Source: Artemisia argyi (Eukaryota > Streptophyta > Magnoliopsida > Asterales > Asteraceae). Taken from it: a stretch of 64,000 nt of DNA. This document shows, one piece after another, positions 63,045-64,000 of the stretch. The notes under the pieces were generated by a model. That model saw only the letters and a program-made list of their open reading frames with translations, searched no databases and was not told the DNA's origin. The stretch lies in NCBI GenBank assembly GCA_030686995.1, contig CM060692.1, forward strand, positions 11,885,465-11,949,464, given 5' to 3'. Within the stretch, counting starts at the first letter, position 1; the number at the start of each line of letters is the position of its first letter. Position numbers and translations under genes: made by a program.

Positions 63045-64000
63045 GTAGGTTTTCATCTAGTAATTGTTTTTTTAATTTGGTTTTTGGATATCCTGTTATG
63101 CGGCTATCTTTTGTTTAAGGAGTTTACTTTTTCTATGTGAAAGCCACTATTTAAGTTTTTTTCAAGTTTTTGGGTTTATGTTTTTTAATTTAAATTGTTT
63201 TGGGTGTATTACGATATCATTAAAACTCAGTACCATACTAATTGAATTGAATCAGTTCATTTGTACATAATTAATTTGCTATGAAGAAGTAAAGTATAAA
63301 AAGGATCCTTTTTTTTTTCAAAAACCAAGGTGTTTGTGTGCAACCTGTTTTGATTGGGGATAGGGTGACCCGAACCCGAACCTGATGAGGCTTATAGGGT
63401 ATGCTTTAATCCGGTTGAAAATGCTTATCGGGTTAATTTTACCCAAACCCGATAACCCGATATCGTTATAGGGTCGGGTTAGGGTTGAAATATTTATCTT
63501 ATCGGGTCAACCCGATAAGACCCGATAATTCTAAAACTAATTTTTATTTAGTTACTTTTGCCTATATTCTTCTTAAAAGTTAGTCTATTAGCTAAATATA
63601 TATTGTTTTAAACCATTATTTTGGAGAAAGGGAGAAGTGGCTCATATTGTCAGATGGTTTTGCTTACTGTTAAGACGTCAGGTGGACCAGAAGTTGGTAC
63701 TTTTTTAGGCTACTCGTTTTGGTTTGATTGTTGATTTAGCCTTGCTAATGAAGTTTGTCTACTTTATGTTTTTGAAAAAAAGCATGTTTACTTGTACCTT
63801 GATTTTTAAAAAAGGATGTCTAATTGTTAATTTAATGGGAGTACATTTTTAAAAGTATGTCTACATGTTCAATGCCTTGTAATACTACTGAAATTCTTTT
63901 TTTGAAAGACACTAGCTACTGTAACATCCTTATTTAAAATGAATTAATTTTTTTGGTAGGGGTATCAATTTTCATACATTTCTCCATCTTTGTTTTGTTT
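63045..64000. other. Downstream of exon 14, no exon recognised
   Basis: AT-rich DNA. A segment at about 63360-63540 is rich in CCCGATAA / TTATCGGGT words in both orientations and resembles the repeat-rich hAT-type MITEs elsewhere in the window, although no target duplication was found. The final ArgRS exon (the family ends PVYK-like) is not seen before the window ends. Confidence 0.4.

Overview
This is nuclear DNA of a flowering plant. It is AT-rich and intron-rich and crowded with small transposons, poly-A/T runs and microsatellites. It holds a plant GH116 glucosylceramidase, a TIR-NBS-LRR receptor and an arginyl-tRNA synthetase relic. The general look suggests a eudicot, perhaps Asteraceae, but nothing in the sequence proves the family.

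Layout. 0-7 kb: repeated intergenic blocks, a transposon sitting in a (TA)n array, and a broken minus-strand gene of unknown function with 13-residue repeats. 7.3-13.2 kb: an intact 18-exon minus-strand gene for a GBA2-type non-lysosomal glucosylceramidase (946 aa; the exon lengths sum to a multiple of three). 13.2-16.4 kb: intergenic DNA with a Helitron end. 16.43-28.71 kb: a 12.3-kb Mutator-like element with long terminal inverted repeats and an exact 9-bp target duplication. It carries no visible transposase but has about eight small genes in both orientations, several related to one another. This is the most unusual object in the window. 28.8-35.9 kb: a second Helitron end in inverted orientation, a decayed LINE, a hAT-type element, a 5'-truncated LINE insertion and another hAT-type element.

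34.2-47.0 kb: a tandem segmental duplication. Each unit carries an intact 5-exon minus-strand gene of unknown function (221 and 220 aa), and a truncated third copy lies between them. Because the units are paralogous, some transposon insertions can be ordered in time: one has the LINE and a MITE where the other shows an empty site, while a second MITE is shared. 39.3-41.3 kb holds hAT-type elements and a ~142-bp minisatellite.

49.4-55.6 kb: a minus-strand TIR-NBS-LRR immune receptor gene with intact TIR and NB-ARC motifs. Its large LRR exon consists of about 16 near-identical 132-bp units and is knocked out of frame by two 8-nt duplications. 56.0-57.0 kb: a Helitron carrying a piece of the duplicated gene's intron. 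57.3-63.0 kb: a plus-strand ArgRS-derived gene whose 14 exons splice cleanly in one frame, but it lacks the HIGH signature, has lost much of the catalytic core, contains one in-frame TGA and has a 2.1-kb CACTA element in an intron.

No operons or shared pathway link these genes. The common theme is duplication and transposition. All exon boundaries were read by eye from GT/AG sites, reading frame and remembered family sequence; no alignment or database search was run.
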